Shown: in pieces, positions 21,596 to 31,911 of the stretch
Numbering within the stretch: the first letter of the stretch is position 1
Layout: each line of letters opens with the position of its first letter
Assembly (NCBI RefSeq): GCF_050003625.1
Contig: NC_134400.1
Span: forward strand, 226,774,085 to 226,838,084
DNA: 64,000 bases
Direction of reading: 5' to 3'
From: Haematobia irritans
Taxonomy: Eukaryota; Arthropoda; Insecta; Diptera; Muscidae
The notes under the pieces: generated by a model
What the model saw: only the letters and a program-made list of their open reading frames with translations
Databases searched by the model: none
Told to the model about the DNA's origin: nothing
Program-made: the position numbers and the translations under genes

Positions 21596-22504
21596 CAGCA
21601 TTAAACAGTTTAAATTTGGATATAATTTTTAATCTCCATATCTTTCGGCACATAAACATCAATCTTGACGAAGAACGATTAAGATGGTCATTGAAGTATA
21701 CTCTGCTTTTTGGCAAACCACTTATTATATCACAAAGCCAAAGTCGATCACGCTTGTGATAATTGGCCATGATCATATCCCTATCATAAATCGAATTGAA
21801 TTTAACCAGAATAGATCTGCCCTTAGATATATAATAGCAATGTTGAATGTTAGCCGCTGAAATATTTACTCCGCAGAGCCCAATAGCCTTTACAATAGGC
21901 TCACGCAGTTTTTTTTTATTCCTTTAGGGATACCTGTTATTATTATGTTAGCTCTATTATGTCTTCTACAGTCTATGTCAATATTACATATTCTCTGTTC
22001 ATATTCCTCCTTCAACGCTTTTACAACATCATCCATTTTCTGACTTAAATCATCCCTTTGTTTTTGCAATCCAATTTTGTATAAATTGACTTGCTTTTCA
22101 AAACTTGCAATAGAGGAATCAACATTGGATCGTATATCACCAGAGCTATCATTTTGTTCAATAGCAGTAGAATTATGCTTTGGTGCATCTAGTTCAGCAT
22201 CAGGAATAAAAACATCTTTATTAGCAATGCAATTATTGCATTTAAATTTAAGCATACCACTTTTTCTATTGCTATATAAGAATGCATGTTGGTCCTTTGT
22301 AACATTTGTACATTTTATATGGTAGAATTCACCACATAGGCCATAAGCATCAGACGTACACAACAACAAAGAGGGCAATCTCTTATGAGGCAGTATTATT
22401 ATTCTAAAGTCTAGAGAAACAGATGTCACAGTATAGCAGTATGCAGACCCAAAGATTATAGATTACAGAAGATGGGAGATTGGCTACAGTGCACATCAAA
22501 CCAT

Positions 22505-23290
22505 TTACCACATTAGTTTAATACTCGAACCAAACGCGTATACGACAAGTATTGACATAGCATTAAAATCCGACCAGAACAGTACGGAACAACCGTGTTT
22601 CTTCAGGAAAGGCAGCAGACATTTATTCAAACACTCTTTCACGTAAATTTCTAGGTTGACAGTCCCGGAAGCTACGAAAATGCTGCTTTTCAAGCCACAG
22701 GTACAGATGGCTTGCCAAACCAGATATTTCTTTGCGAACTTTGACAGTTTTATGTGCTTGAAAATATCTGCTACCTTTCCTCTTCCTTTTGCCGTATAAA
22801 ACTCCTGTCCCGGAAGCTGCTTGTAGTCGGCTTTGACGTAGGTTTCGTCGTCCATTGCCACGCAGTCGAACTTCGTCAGCATCGTCGTGTACAGCCTCCG
22901 GGATCGCGCTTTGGACGTCGTATTTTGTTTATCATCGCGATTTGGAGTCACTACCTTCTTGTAAGTCGAGAGTCCGGCTCGTTTTCTGGCTCGATGCACG
23001 GTTGTAGACGATACACCCAACTTATTTGCGGCATCTCGGAGAGAGAGGTTACGGTTTCGCTTGAAACTACCGGCAACTCTCTTTGTCGTCTCAGCGGCTT
23101 CCGGTTTTCGATTTCCCCCCGATCCAGACGTCCTGGCTGTCGACAAACGTTCCCCAAACACTTTAATTACATTTGTAACGGTTGATTTGGCAACTTTTAG
23201 CGATTTTGCCAGCTTTGCGTGCGAGTAGCTCGGATTTTCGCGATGCGCGAGCAAAATTTTGATACGCTGCTCTTCTTGCTTGGACGGCAT
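22505..23290 (-). pseudogene. ITmD37E-type transposase (N-terminal two thirds)
   Basis: I take ATG at 23290 as the true start, MPSKQEEQRIKILLAHREN; the open frame upstream to 23353 is a CA-repeat read-through. A double helix-turn-helix DNA-binding region follows (LAKSLKVAKSTVTNVIKVFG, LSLRDAANKLGVSSTTVHRA). The catalytic domain then starts with VAMDDETYVKADYKQLPG (first Asp) and KYLVWQAICTCGLKSS, and reaches LPFLKKHGCSVLFWSD (second Asp). After that the sequence departs from the family, and the last ~22 residues come from flanking DNA. The final acidic residue is lost, so it cannot catalyse transposition. Confidence 0.85.
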
Positions 23291-23443
23291 TTTGACAACT
23301 GAAGAGTGAATTCCAAAATCAAAATAGGAGCAACATTCTACACACACACACATTCAAAATGAGGGGTGTTCAGGTTTTTTAAATGCAAAATTGAAAGAAA
23401 TACGTCAAGTTTATAATGACAAAATTTTGACCGTATCACCCTT
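22524..23443 (-). mobile_element. 3'-truncated ITmD37E mariner-like element
   Basis: The 5' terminus (minus strand AAGGGTGATACGGTCAAAAT) lies next to TA at 23444-23445. The 3' terminus is missing and the sequence ends at 22524. The element is bracketed by inverted ~80-bp copies of an unrelated sequence (22445-22523 and 23444-23525), an odd junction described in the findings. Confidence 0.78.
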
Positions 23444-23766
23444 TATTAAACTAATCTGGTAAATGCAACATTTGGTATGACGCAAGCCAATTTCCTATCT
23501 TCCTTAAATCTATAATCTTTGTGCAGACCAACAGCTTCCCAGTAATAATATACGAACCAAACAATCAGGGGGCTAATCACGGCATTCGATATCGAGAACG
23601 ATATCGGGAGTCGATATCGAGTTTTTTTGATCGACAATTTTTTCGATTGGTAAATTGCAATCGTAAAACATTTTTCACATGTTTTTTACATTGTTTTCGC
23701 CATATAGGAATAGTAAATACATTAGTTTTAGTTCGAATTGTTGCTAGTTTGTAGTAAATTTACATA

Positions 23767-24699
23767 AAGGGTGATTCTTTTGAGGTTAGGATTTTCATGC
23801 ATTAGTATTTGACAGATCACGTGGGATTTCAGACATGGTGTCAAAGAGAAAGATGCTCAGTATGCTTTGACATTTCATCATGAATAGACTTACTAACGAG
23901 CAACGCTTGCAAATCATTGAATTTTATTACCAAAATCAGTGGCAGAAAATCCGCTTTTTTATCGACAAATTTTGTTCAGCGATGAGGCTCATTTCTGGTT
24001 GAATGGCTACGTAAATAAGCAAAATTGCCGCATTTGGAGTGAAGAGCAACCAGAAGCCGTTCAAGAACTGCCCATGCATCCCGAAAAATGCACTGTTTGG
24101 TGTGGTTTGTACGCTGGTGGAATCATTGGACCGTATTTTTTCAAAGATGCTGTTGGACGCAACGTTACGGTGAATGGCGATCGCTATCGTTCGATGCTAA
24201 CAAACTTTTTGTTGCCAAAAATGGAAGAACTGAACTTGGTTGACATGTGGTTTCAACAAGATGGCGCTACATGCCACACAGCTCGCGATTCTATGGCCAT
24301 TTTGAGGGAAAACTTCGGAGAACAATTCATCTCAAGAAATGGACCGGTAAGTTGGCCACCAAGATCATGCGATTTGACGCCTTTAGACTATTTTTTGTGG
24401 GGCTACGTCAAGTCTAAAGTCTACAGAAATAAGCCAGCAACTATTCCAGCTTTGGAAGACAACATTTCCGAAGAAATTCGGGCTATTCCGGCCGAAATGC
24501 TCGAAAAAGTTGCCCAAAATTGGACTTTCCGAATGGACCACCTAAGACGCAGCCGCGGTCAACATTTAAATGAAATTATCTTCAAAAAGTAAATGTCATG
24601 GACCAATCTAACGTTTCAAATAAAGAACCGATGAGATTTTGCAAATTGTATGCGTTTTTTTTTAAAAAAAAGTTATCAAGCTCTTAACAAATCACCCTT
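23767..24699 (+). mobile_element. DD41D mariner, internally deleted (copy a)
   Basis: The 933-bp element has termini AAGGGTGATT and AATCACCCTT next to TA (23765-23766, 24700-24701). It inserted into the Harbinger derivative. An internal deletion removed the N-terminal DNA-binding region: after ATGAATAGACTTACTAACGAG and 39 more bases, the sequence jumps to TGGCAGAAAATCCG, shifting the frame. Confidence 0.92.
23939..24592 (+). CDS. DD41D mariner transposase, catalytic part (copy a)
   Basis: The 217-residue frame covers the whole DDE/D domain: QILFSDEAHFWLNGY (first Asp), VDMWFQQDGATCHTA (second Asp) and SCDLTPLDYFLWGYVKSK (third Asp). There are 41 residues between the last two catalytic positions, which defines the DD41D group (rosa-like) of the Tc1/mariner superfamily. 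All catalytic residues are present. The original start codon at 23880 is out of frame after the deletion, and the HTH region is gone, so the protein, if made, could not bind termini normally. The sequence is identical in protein to copy b. Confidence 0.9.
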   Translation: MAENPLFYRQILFSDEAHFWLNGYVNKQNCRIWSEEQPEAVQELPMHPEKCTVWCGLYAGGIIGPYFFKDAVGRNVTVNGDRYRSMLTNFLLPKMEELNLVDMWFQQDGATCHTARDSMAILRENFGEQFISRNGPVSWPPRSCDLTPLDYFLWGYVKSKVYRNKPATIPALEDNISEEIRAIPAEMLEKVAQNWTFRMDHLRRSRGQHLNEIIFKK

Positions 24700-25164
24700 T
24701 ATAATGAACATATTTTTAATATTTAGGACCAATGCAATTCCAATAAAAGTTAAACAAAAATTGGTCATAGTAGTGTTCGCAGCGAGCATTCTAGCTTGAC
24801 AAAGAACCATATATAAAGCGCACATGCTAGATCGATATTCAAGAGATTGTGATCGACCAAATACCGTACCATTCCGTGACAACATAACGCTTCTGGACCA
24901 CCTTGTAAGAATAGTGAATTATGCAGGCTCCCACTCGCAAAAAGTTTTAAGACGGCAGACAATTGTAAAGTGATAAAATTGACGTTGACATGCCACCAAA
25001 AATTATTTTCCATTTGAACGCCTCCTTCGTCAGCCGAAATCGTCCATTGAGCCTACAAAAGGTGACTTTCTAACAGTGCACACCATTTCAAACCCATGTA
25101 CTTACACCAATAACAATGTGCACTTTTTTTCCTTATTTGTCGCCGAATTATTTTATATTCATCT

Positions 25165-25220
25165 CATCCTCCAATTAGGAAGGAATTTGGAGGAATGTAA
25201 AAAGAGATATGGGTCCATAA
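25165..25220 (+). pseudogene. MADF/SANT-like fragment of a Harbinger accessory protein
   Basis: The frame reads LILQLGRNLEECKKRYGSI. GRN(V/L)EECKKRW is the third-helix signature of MADF domains. A possible acceptor (CCTCCAATTAG) lies just before it. PIF/Harbinger elements encode such a DNA-binding partner beside the transposase, so this is a remnant of that second gene. Confidence 0.5.
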
Positions 25221-25470
25221 TATATAATGCAATACAATTTACTTTTTACTTTGAAACCTCCAAAAACATGTTTTTTTCTACATTCTATTTTGTGACGCTA
25301 ACTTAGTTTTGTCATTTCATTTTGCTCTGCTTCGTTTTTTTGCTGTTGGCAACGCTTGAGAAATTGCATCAAATTTCGATCGAATGCCGTGATCCAAACT
25401 TTTAATCGTATCGACAATTTTTTTCGATACGATTATGAATTCGATATCGAATGCCGTGATTAGCCCCCAG

Positions 25471-25974
25471 TTGTCCAATGCTTCAGGCGAGATCACATAT
25501 ACATTCGGCGGTAAAAATGTTTTGTGTTGATTGCTTCTTCTTCTTCTTCAACAAAAACAATAGATAATTGTTGTACTATACCGACTTATGATGTTATTGG
25601 AGTTAAAGCCAGATTAATTTAATTTTATTGGCATACATTTTTGTTCTTTTTTGTATTAATTATATTATATTCATGTGGCTGGGGAGCCATATACTTTTGT
25701 TATAAAATAATTTCAAGGTGTTTAAAATTAGTTTTACAATATCTAATGTCGATTTCGATTGGGAAAAAAGGTGCAACATTCTCGAAATTGATTACCAAAA
25801 ATAAAGGACACTGTCATAAATTTTGGATCCTCTATCCCTCACAATATTATGAATTAACAATAACTTTGGAATGACACTATTATTTGAGCGAAAATACAAT
25901 GAGGGAAAAAGAAGTGTAACACCAGGGCAACATATTTTTTGCGAAACGAAAACGCCCTAACATACCCTGTAGGA
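25471..25974. other. Flank continuing from 23565, otherwise unassigned
   Basis: Removing the Harbinger insert joins 23565 to 25471. The joined segment shows no gene I can name. A 77-codon frame at 25641-25874 is AT-rich and unconvincing. Confidence 0.4.
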
Positions 25975-26983
25975 AATTGAGGTGACTTTAAGTTAATAAA
26001 TTGTTAGTCATAACTGAGTCATAGGTGACTCAAAACCTAACTCATTTCCCATGTAAAATCCTATTCAGTTTTAACACGTGTTGTCATTGGAACGAGTCAG
26101 TCCTCACTCAACCCCGCATAAGCTTCAGCTAACCAAAAGTTAGTTCAAAGTGAGTTAGCTTTAGGCTGATAAAATATGAGCATACTATGAGTTAGCTACT
26201 AACTGATTAGGTGAGCTCTTTGTGGATAATAAAATATTTTGTTTTTGTTTTATTATTTTTGACTCATTTTATTTTGAATTAATTAAGAAATACCAATTCA
26301 GATTTTTTAAAATTATTTTACAATAAATAAAATATAACGTAAATAAAAATTCGGGCAATATTAGTTTAGTTCATCTTGTCTTGAGTTTGAGTGCTGTCTT
26401 AATTTTCTCGTTTAACTAAGAGGGAGTTGTACCTACTTTTGTAATGACGCACACTGAATGGAAGTGGCATTCGTCAGTGAAGTCCAAAAGGCTTAAGTGT
26501 ATTTCCCTATATCTTCGTCCTCAAACAGCCATTTAATACTTTTATTCAAAGTTTCCATTTATTCCGTCACTGATAATGATGGTTTCTAGTGGAAAAAAGG
26601 AAAGTTTAATTACTAAATTGCATTTTAATTGTGCATTTATAGGTTACTTACCGCTATCCGTGACAAAAAATTACAAAAGTTCTCTGAAATTACAAGTTAA
26701 ATTGAAACAAATATAAAAAGCCAAATCCAAATTGACAGTTCTGGAAGTCAATACATATTTTTTGTTTGTTTGTTTGAATTGTTTCCATGACTTTACTTCA
26801 CGTAAATATGAATCAGCTTAGAGTGAACGAAAAGGTAACTAATTGCTGATCGAGAAAAAGTGAGTTTGGGAAAAATTCAAATGACTCAAGACTGCATAAA
26901 TATTGAGTTAGCTAAAAGTCGCCTCAAATTAGTTAGTAAAAAGTTAGTTTGATTTTGAGTGAGTTCGAGAAATTCCTACAGGG
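25975..26983. mobile_element. TA-flanked non-autonomous element, CCCTGTAGG termini
   Basis: Inverted ends CCCTGTAGGAAATT and AATTCCTACAGGG are flanked by TA (25973-25974, 26984-26985). Both subterminal regions are packed with GAGTTAGT/ACTAACTC-like motifs (for example GTGAGTTAGCT, AACTGAGTCATAGGTGACTC), plausible transposase-binding arrays. The 1-kb body lacks an ORF. Confidence 0.8.
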
Positions 26984-26985
26984 TA

Positions 26986-27338
26986 GCTTCTTTATTACAA
27001 TACATGTATAATAGGCCTTTAGTGGCTTCCTTTGTATTGATGTTTAATAAATGAAATGAAATTCCATATGATACACTTGACGGCAGCAATTCTTTATATA
27101 TATTCAATGGTTTCTTCTACTTCAGATAATTATATTTACACTTTTTAAAGAAATTTTCCAGAAACAATTAACAAACACTAGCTATCCATTTCAGCATACA
27201 TATTTGAAAATTTACCTGCAATATGCTCCTTATAATCCTAAAACACTTCATTTAAAGTAGGATTTCAGCAGATTAAATACCTATATAAAACACTTTAGTT
27301 AATGATTGGTTTATGTATGGGCAACACTAACACTAGTT
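26986..27338. other. Unassigned AT-rich sequence
   Basis: No gene or repeat terminus recognised. Confidence 0.4.
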
Positions 27339-27340
27339 TA

Positions 27341-28702
27341 CACTGAAAATGTTCATTTGATGAGAGGTGACTTTTTTATTATATTTGATCTGCTAAATTC
27401 GAAAATGAAGGTTAAAAATTTTTGTATGGAACCGTTTTTGAGATATCCGTAGTTTTTAGTTTTTCGGCCTTTTTTCACTAAACAAATCATATCTCGAGCT
27501 AGATGTCCGATTATACCATTGTTTGTATACTAACACCAAGTACCAAATTTCAACCGGATCGGATGAAATTTGCTTCTCTTAGAGGCTTCGCAAGCTAAAT
27601 CTGTGGGTCGGTTTATACGGGGGCTATACGTAAGAGTGGTCCATTTGCAATACCATCCGGTCTAGATCAATAACAACTATTTATGCCAAGTTTCAAGTTG
27701 ATAGCTTGTTCCGTTCGGAAGTTAGCATGATTTCAACAGACGGACGGACAGACGGACATGCTTAGATCGACTCAGAATTTCACCAGGACCCAGAATATAT
27801 ACTTTACGGGGTCTTAACATAGAGCAATATTTCGATGTGTTACAAACGGAATGACAAAGTTAATATACCCCCCATCCTATTTATGGTGGAGGGTGTAAAA
27901 ACTTCAGAAATAATAATTGCAAATTTAGTGGATGATATATTTCGATTTAGCGCATACACAAACAGAGCACTGTTAACGGCTTAAAAGAGTACTTTTAATG
28001 AGTTAACTGAGCATCATAAGGGAGTTACAGTGCTATATAGATCATTAAGAGAGCTGGGTATATCGATAAGTAAATATTACCATAGAGTTTTAGACGGCGA
28101 CCGTTGAGAAAATGCATTCTTGTGTTTATACCCTGCGCCACACTGTGGAACAGAGGTCTTCCTACGCTTATGAAAAAAATCGAATTACTTCTAAGATACT
28201 TTTGATAAAACAACAAATGTCCGCATTTATAGTATACAAAATATTTTTTTTCATGTACATTGGATGAGATGTGACTTTTCGTATGTATTTTGATCTGCTG
28301 ATTTCGACAAAAAAAAATAAATTTTTTATGGAACAGCTTTTGAGATATCCCGTTATTTTTAGTTTTTCGCTCATTTCTCACTAAACAAATTATATTTCGA
28401 GTTAGAATGATCGATTATATCGTTGCTGGTGCTTAAATGAAAGGTATTGAAATGACGAATAATCGTGTTTAATTGGATCTGTGATAAGTTAAGTGGTTCA
28501 AAAAAAATTTTGTGTGGCCGAGTGGCATTGTTGTGTGGGTGAGTTGCTCATATTTGCATGATTTCACATCGAATTTGTTCAATCAATTGCTTATAACTTT
28601 CTCATTTTCGGTCGCTTTTCTTACATTTTTAACATTTTTTTGAATTCAGCAGATCAAAATACATAAGAAAAGTCATCTCTCATCAAATGTACATTTTCAG
28701 TG
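27341..28702. mobile_element. TA-flanked element with ~60-bp TIRs, CACTGAAAATG
   Basis: Ends CACTGAAAATGTTCATTTGA and the complement of CACTGAAAATGTACATTTGA lie next to TA (27339-27340, 28703-28704). The TIRs extend about 60 bp to TTTGATCTGCT. A second internal copy of the terminal region lies near 28230-28480, and a Helentron-like fragment (27490-27897) interrupts it. The segment 27900-28140 is an inverted copy of 29250-29410. No transposase is visible. Confidence 0.8.
27490..27897 (-). mobile_element. Helentron-like (HINE) repeat fragment
   Basis: On the minus strand it starts ACACCCTCCACCATA, followed by GTCATTCCGTTTGTAACAC and the GTCCGTCCGTCTG microsatellite, and stops after one repeat unit (CCGTATAAACCGACC). 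It is the same type as the 33.4 and 43.3 kb elements but a different subfamily, shared with 49075-49450. Confidence 0.7.
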
Positions 28703-28704
28703 TA

Positions 28705-29285
28705 ATTGACCAAATTGTTTTCTAATTACCATCGAAGGCATATGTGCATAAAATTACTATATACATACATTGTTATGCTATATATGTATATAGCATAACA
28801 GGTTTTTGCTTATGTTCAATATGTATATTCTAAGAGGTAGTTATAATATAATTCTTATAATATTTATGATCTGAGCGCATCTACTCACTGATAATAACAT
28901 ACGTCTCTCATTAATGGTTTTTACATTGGGTTGTATGTTATTAATAGTGTTGTATAAAAGTATGAGAATACCACAAAAATAAAATATCATATGACAAAAC
29001 AACATAAGTCAGCCAATGTAACTACTGTACACGTTTTAAAGTGCGCTTCAATAGCTATCATTCAAGGTATGTCTTATTGACGAAAGTATCTTAGTTTTTT
29101 TTTCGATTTCCTGGGAATTTCCCAAAGGAATTTGATATTCTGAAACTATCTATGAAATTATTAATGTACGCGTTTGAAGAGTGTATTTATATTGAATCCA
29201 CGAATTAATTCTCTTTTTATATATTTTGTTTGCTATATTAAACACAAGAATGAATTTTCTCAACTGTCGACGTCTAAAATCTAAA
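28705..29285. other. AT-rich sequence with a 30-bp palindrome
   Basis: Only a near-perfect palindrome at 28771-28800 (TGTTATGCTATATA with its complement) stands out. No gene is seen. Confidence 0.5.
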
Positions 29286-29635
29286 ATCTATGGTAATATT
29301 TTCTTGTCTATATACCCAGCTCTGTTAATGATCTATATAGCACTGTAAACTCCTTTATGATGCTCCGTTAACTCATTAACAGTGCTCGGTTAACTAGGTG
29401 GTTGGTGTCTCCGCTAAATCGGAATTTATCTTCAGCTAAATTTGGAATTTATCTTTATCTATCTATGGTAATATTTTCTTGTCTATATACCCAGCTCTGT
29501 TAATGATCTATATAGCACTGTAAACTCCTTTATGATGCTCCGTTAACTCATTAACAGTGCTCGGTTAACTAGGTGGTTGGTGTCTCCGCTAAATCGGAAT
29601 TTATCTTCAGCTAAATTTGGAATTTATCTTTATTT
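29286..29635. repeat. Exact tandem duplication, 2 x 175 bp
   Basis: The units at 29286-29460 and 29461-29635 appear identical base for base (both starting ATCTATGGTAATATTTTCTT). Part of the unit also exists inverted at about 27960-28100. The lack of differences implies a recent duplication or an assembly artefact. Confidence 0.85.
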
Positions 29636-29639
29636 ATAT

Positions 29640-29885
29640 GACCATCCATAATAACAACATTATTTAACAATGATATCAGCAATGGATTCTTCCATGTCGG
29701 AATAAATACTCCACTCCAACTAGCACTGAATACCCATTGTAAATCAATGCACAAAAGATATATTCTACAATGCCAGTGGAGCTGCTTCTGTTAACTATCC
29801 TATGTTTAATATTCTTAAAAACATATATTGCCACCCCCTCACCCTTGCAACAGGGTCGACCGTTTCTATATACAGTGTACGACAA
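29640..29885 (-). pseudogene. LINE-B endonuclease fragment
   Basis: This matches 20190-20450 with about 85% identity by eye. The minus-strand frame includes RNGRPCCKGEGVAIYVFKNI, the typical G-rich GVAIYI motif of APE endonucleases. It joins a SINE 3' fragment (about 29912-30000) at its upstream end. Confidence 0.8.
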
Positions 29886-29911
29886 AACGTGTGCATGAAC
29901 TGCAACATAAC

Positions 29912-30000
29912 TTGAGAAGTTCACCACTGTGATATCACAATGGACTGAATAGTCCAAGTGAGCCTGAAATATCGGGCTGCCACTATACCTAACCTAACCT
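29912..30000 (+). mobile_element. 5'-truncated SINE 3' end
   Basis: It contains GAAGTTCACCACTGTGATAT and GGACTGAATAGTCCAAGTG and ends in ACCTAACCTAACCTAC. Only the last ~90 bp of the SINE is present. Confidence 0.85.
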
Positions 30001-30134
30001 ACATAACTCGATATGTAGTTAATAACTAAGAAAACTTATGTGAATTAACTTTTTTACTTTTTTCATAAAAGTAATCTAAATTGAATGATATAAAACAAAA
30101 ATAATCCTATTTATGAAAAAAATTACAAATTCGT

Positions 30135-30760
30135 TCATCAATTGGTCATAACAAAGAACAAAATAATATGATAGGAGCTATTTTTGTGGCATCCATGTAA
30201 CATTTCCACCTGCAACCATCTTGGTCCAGTGTACATAGTGCTAAGAAAAATAACATGGTTTTCTTCTAAAATTTTCTGATATAAATAAAAAGAATTTTGT
30301 TTATATTAAAAGAAAGTAGTCACCTTCTAAAATGGTTAGGTATTCCTCAAAAATGTTTTCTCCTAGTTAAAAGAACATGGTCAACATCTACAATGTTGTG
30401 ATCTACAAGAAAATAGTTTATTCCCTATTAAAAGGACATGGTGTTATGATCTTTATGACATCATGTTACTGCAAATAAAAATAAATGATACAATATAGAG
30501 AAATGCAGAGCGCAAATCAAACATATTATTCAATTACTCTTCCTTTCTTTTATGTTCACATAAAACGACGTAGAAGGACACTTGTGAATAAATAAATTAA
30601 CACAAAACATAGTAATTCTGTATTCTTCATCAATTCTAAGCAACAACCAACACTCGACTGACGCGCAAAATCAATGGATTTCAAAGTTCTTTTAAAATTA
30701 TTTTCGCCATAAGCAAGTTGAACAATTAAATTATCACGAAAAAATGTACATGGTCTTTAT
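30135..30760. repeat. Dispersed repeat, pair of 56900-57540
   Basis: This matches the later copy through AAAATAATATGATAGGAGCT, TAACATTTCCACCTGCAACC and repeated AACATGGT phrases. In the second copy an end resembling CATGCAAAGAAAAAACATG is visible. It is probably a TA-type MITE; its boundaries are not fixed here. Confidence 0.6.
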
Positions 30761-31086
30761 GACTATTGTACTACACGCAAAAAAATTATTCTTTCCTCCC
30801 AAACGAAATTTTAGACAAACAAAGTTCGTTTCTAATTTGTTTTTCGCTGTAAGGAAGTTTATTTGGAAGAAAAGTATATACTGTTTGTGATAAACGTTTA
30901 CTCTTTTCCAGGATGTAAAAACAATTTCATAAAGACTAACTCAAAAAACAATCTTTTCTGGCTAATTGCATTTTCCCTCACATCTTTCTCACTTCCACGA
31001 GGTTTTTTGGTTCTTTGCGCCTTTTTCTGTAATACAAACAATGTAGAAGATTATACGATTTTATAATTTTTTAAAATTTTACCTTT

Positions 31087-31158
31087 TGCCTGGACGGAGA
31101 ATCGAACCGCGGACCATGCAATTTGTAAGCCAGCACATTATCCACTGAGCTACGTAGC
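31087..31158 (-). repeat. tRNA-like module (pol III box A/B)
   Basis: The minus strand reads TAGCTCAGTGGATAATG (A box) and GGTTCGATTCTCC (B box at 31096-31108), with a GGCTTACAAAT anticodon-arm-like segment. The 5' and 3' ends do not pair as a complete acceptor stem, so it is a SINE-type tRNA relic rather than a functional tRNA gene. Confidence 0.65.
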
Positions 31159-31270
31159 TGTTATTGGCATCAATTGCTAACTATCCATGTAAGTTATATT
31201 AATATAGCATAGCTTGCGGCGCCCACGAGCCGATTAAACAAACTTTATTTAACAGAAAGAAACCTTTAGT

Positions 31271-31340
31271 TGGGCACCGTGGTTGCTACGTCCGCCTTGC
31301 ATGCCAAGGGTCGTGGGTTCGAGCCCTGCTTCGACCGAAC
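31271..31340 (+). repeat. tRNA-like SINE head
   Basis: GGGCACCGTGG...CCGCCTTGCATGCC and the B box GGTTCGAGCCC (31316-31326) match the head of the SINE at 3633. About 11 bp of the A-box region are missing. It is followed by CGACCGAACTCCAAAAAG as in the SINE, but no SINE body follows. Confidence 0.75.
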
Positions 31341-31911
31341 TCCAAAAAGTTTTTTTTACATATATTCCAGATATGTTCGAAAGATTCCGAAAAGATGTTC
31401 AACATTACTACGATATTAAATTTTTACTATGAACTGTAAAATGTGTCTTATTAAAGACTTAAAGTCAGAAAAGAACAGTGCTTGATATAAACGAAATGGA
31501 CTGTGTTGTTGGTTCAAAAATATTTTTTGTTTTATTGAAAAAATAAAAATTTTGTAAAAAACGAAGTTTTTTGGTGATAAAAGTTTAAAATTTTCGAAGA
31601 CATTCAAAAAACTCTAACAAAAGAAAAACGTTTTCGGAACACGTTTTCCAAACGTTTTTTTCTTTGCGTGTAAATATACGTAACCGATAAAAATACTTTT
31701 TTTTTTGCTGCAAAAAAGTAAAACAAAATTATTATGAGAAAAAGGTACATGATTTCCCCTACCCTATAACGGTCTCAAATTCTATCATTTAAATAATAGA
31801 ACATGTTTGTCGCAATTAAGAACCATTTAAATACTTATTGCCAACATACATTTCTCTCGGCTAGAATAAAGACAAAAATCATGGTTTTCGCGACAATTAC
31901 GTGCTCTAGTT

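Larger units (their letters stand above)
20703..22429 (-). pseudogene. LINE-B ORF1 (PHD finger, coiled coil), split by a transposon
   Basis: The N-terminal part (22429-21890) carries a partial PHD-like zinc finger (AYGLCGEFYHIKC, KFKCNNC), then a likely coiled coil (SIASFEKQVNLYKIG, QKMDDVVKALKEEYEQRI) and the start of a conserved fold (RANIIITGIPKG). The next frame continues with DRDMIMANYHKRDRLWLC and FNDHLNRSSSRLMF. The coding sequence then enters the Harbinger insertion at 21595. Removing the insert and one CAG copy joins it in frame to a C-terminal tail ending ENVPIAIE and a stop near 20703. ORF1 proteins of this type bind LINE RNA. Confidence 0.78.
17590..22440 (-). mobile_element. LINE-B, nearly full-length but broken
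   Basis: Reading on the minus strand, the order is ORF1 (PHD finger, coiled coil, RNA-binding-like fold), endonuclease, reverse transcriptase, 3' UTR and an (AAATA)n tail at about 17598-17632. A PIF/Harbinger element (20841-21595) interrupts ORF1. The RT is frameshifted and internally deleted. A Tc1-derived TTTCGGCTTGGTTGTAAAAT piece plus an AAAAT microsatellite sits near 17955-18045. Another piece of its endonuclease region occurs at 29640-29885. Organisation suggests a Jockey/CR1/L2-type element; the exact clade needs a tree. Confidence 0.85.
23569..25467 (+). mobile_element. PIF/Harbinger derivative with CAG TSD (copy 2)
   Basis: Termini GGGGCTAATCACGGCATTCG and its complement CGAATGCCGTGATTAGCCCC are flanked by CAG (23566-23568, 25468-25470). 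It shares the terminal pattern and TSD of the 20841-21595 element but is a different subfamily. It hosts a DD41D mariner (23767-24699) and keeps a MADF/SANT-like fragment near 25165-25220. The segment 24702-25075 has no recognised content. Confidence 0.85.
30774..31670. mobile_element. TA-flanked element with two divergent tRNA-like modules
   Basis: Ends CACGCAAAAAAA and TTTTCTTTGCGTG lie next to TA (30772-30773, 31671-31672). The centre carries a tRNA-like module on the minus strand (31087-31158) and one on the plus strand (31271-31340), pointing away from each other. The same pair recurs at 37863-38120, so it is a stable composite rather than a chance juxtaposition. Confidence 0.75.

Noticed and set aside
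22754..23185. 143-codon plus-strand frame over the ITmD37E transposase
   Set aside because: It is the antisense shadow of the transposase coding strand and has no domain.
31087..31158. Functional nuclear tRNA gene
   Set aside because: A and B boxes are present but acceptor-stem pairing and a terminator are not. The module is repeated with mutations at 37863, as expected for a SINE relic.
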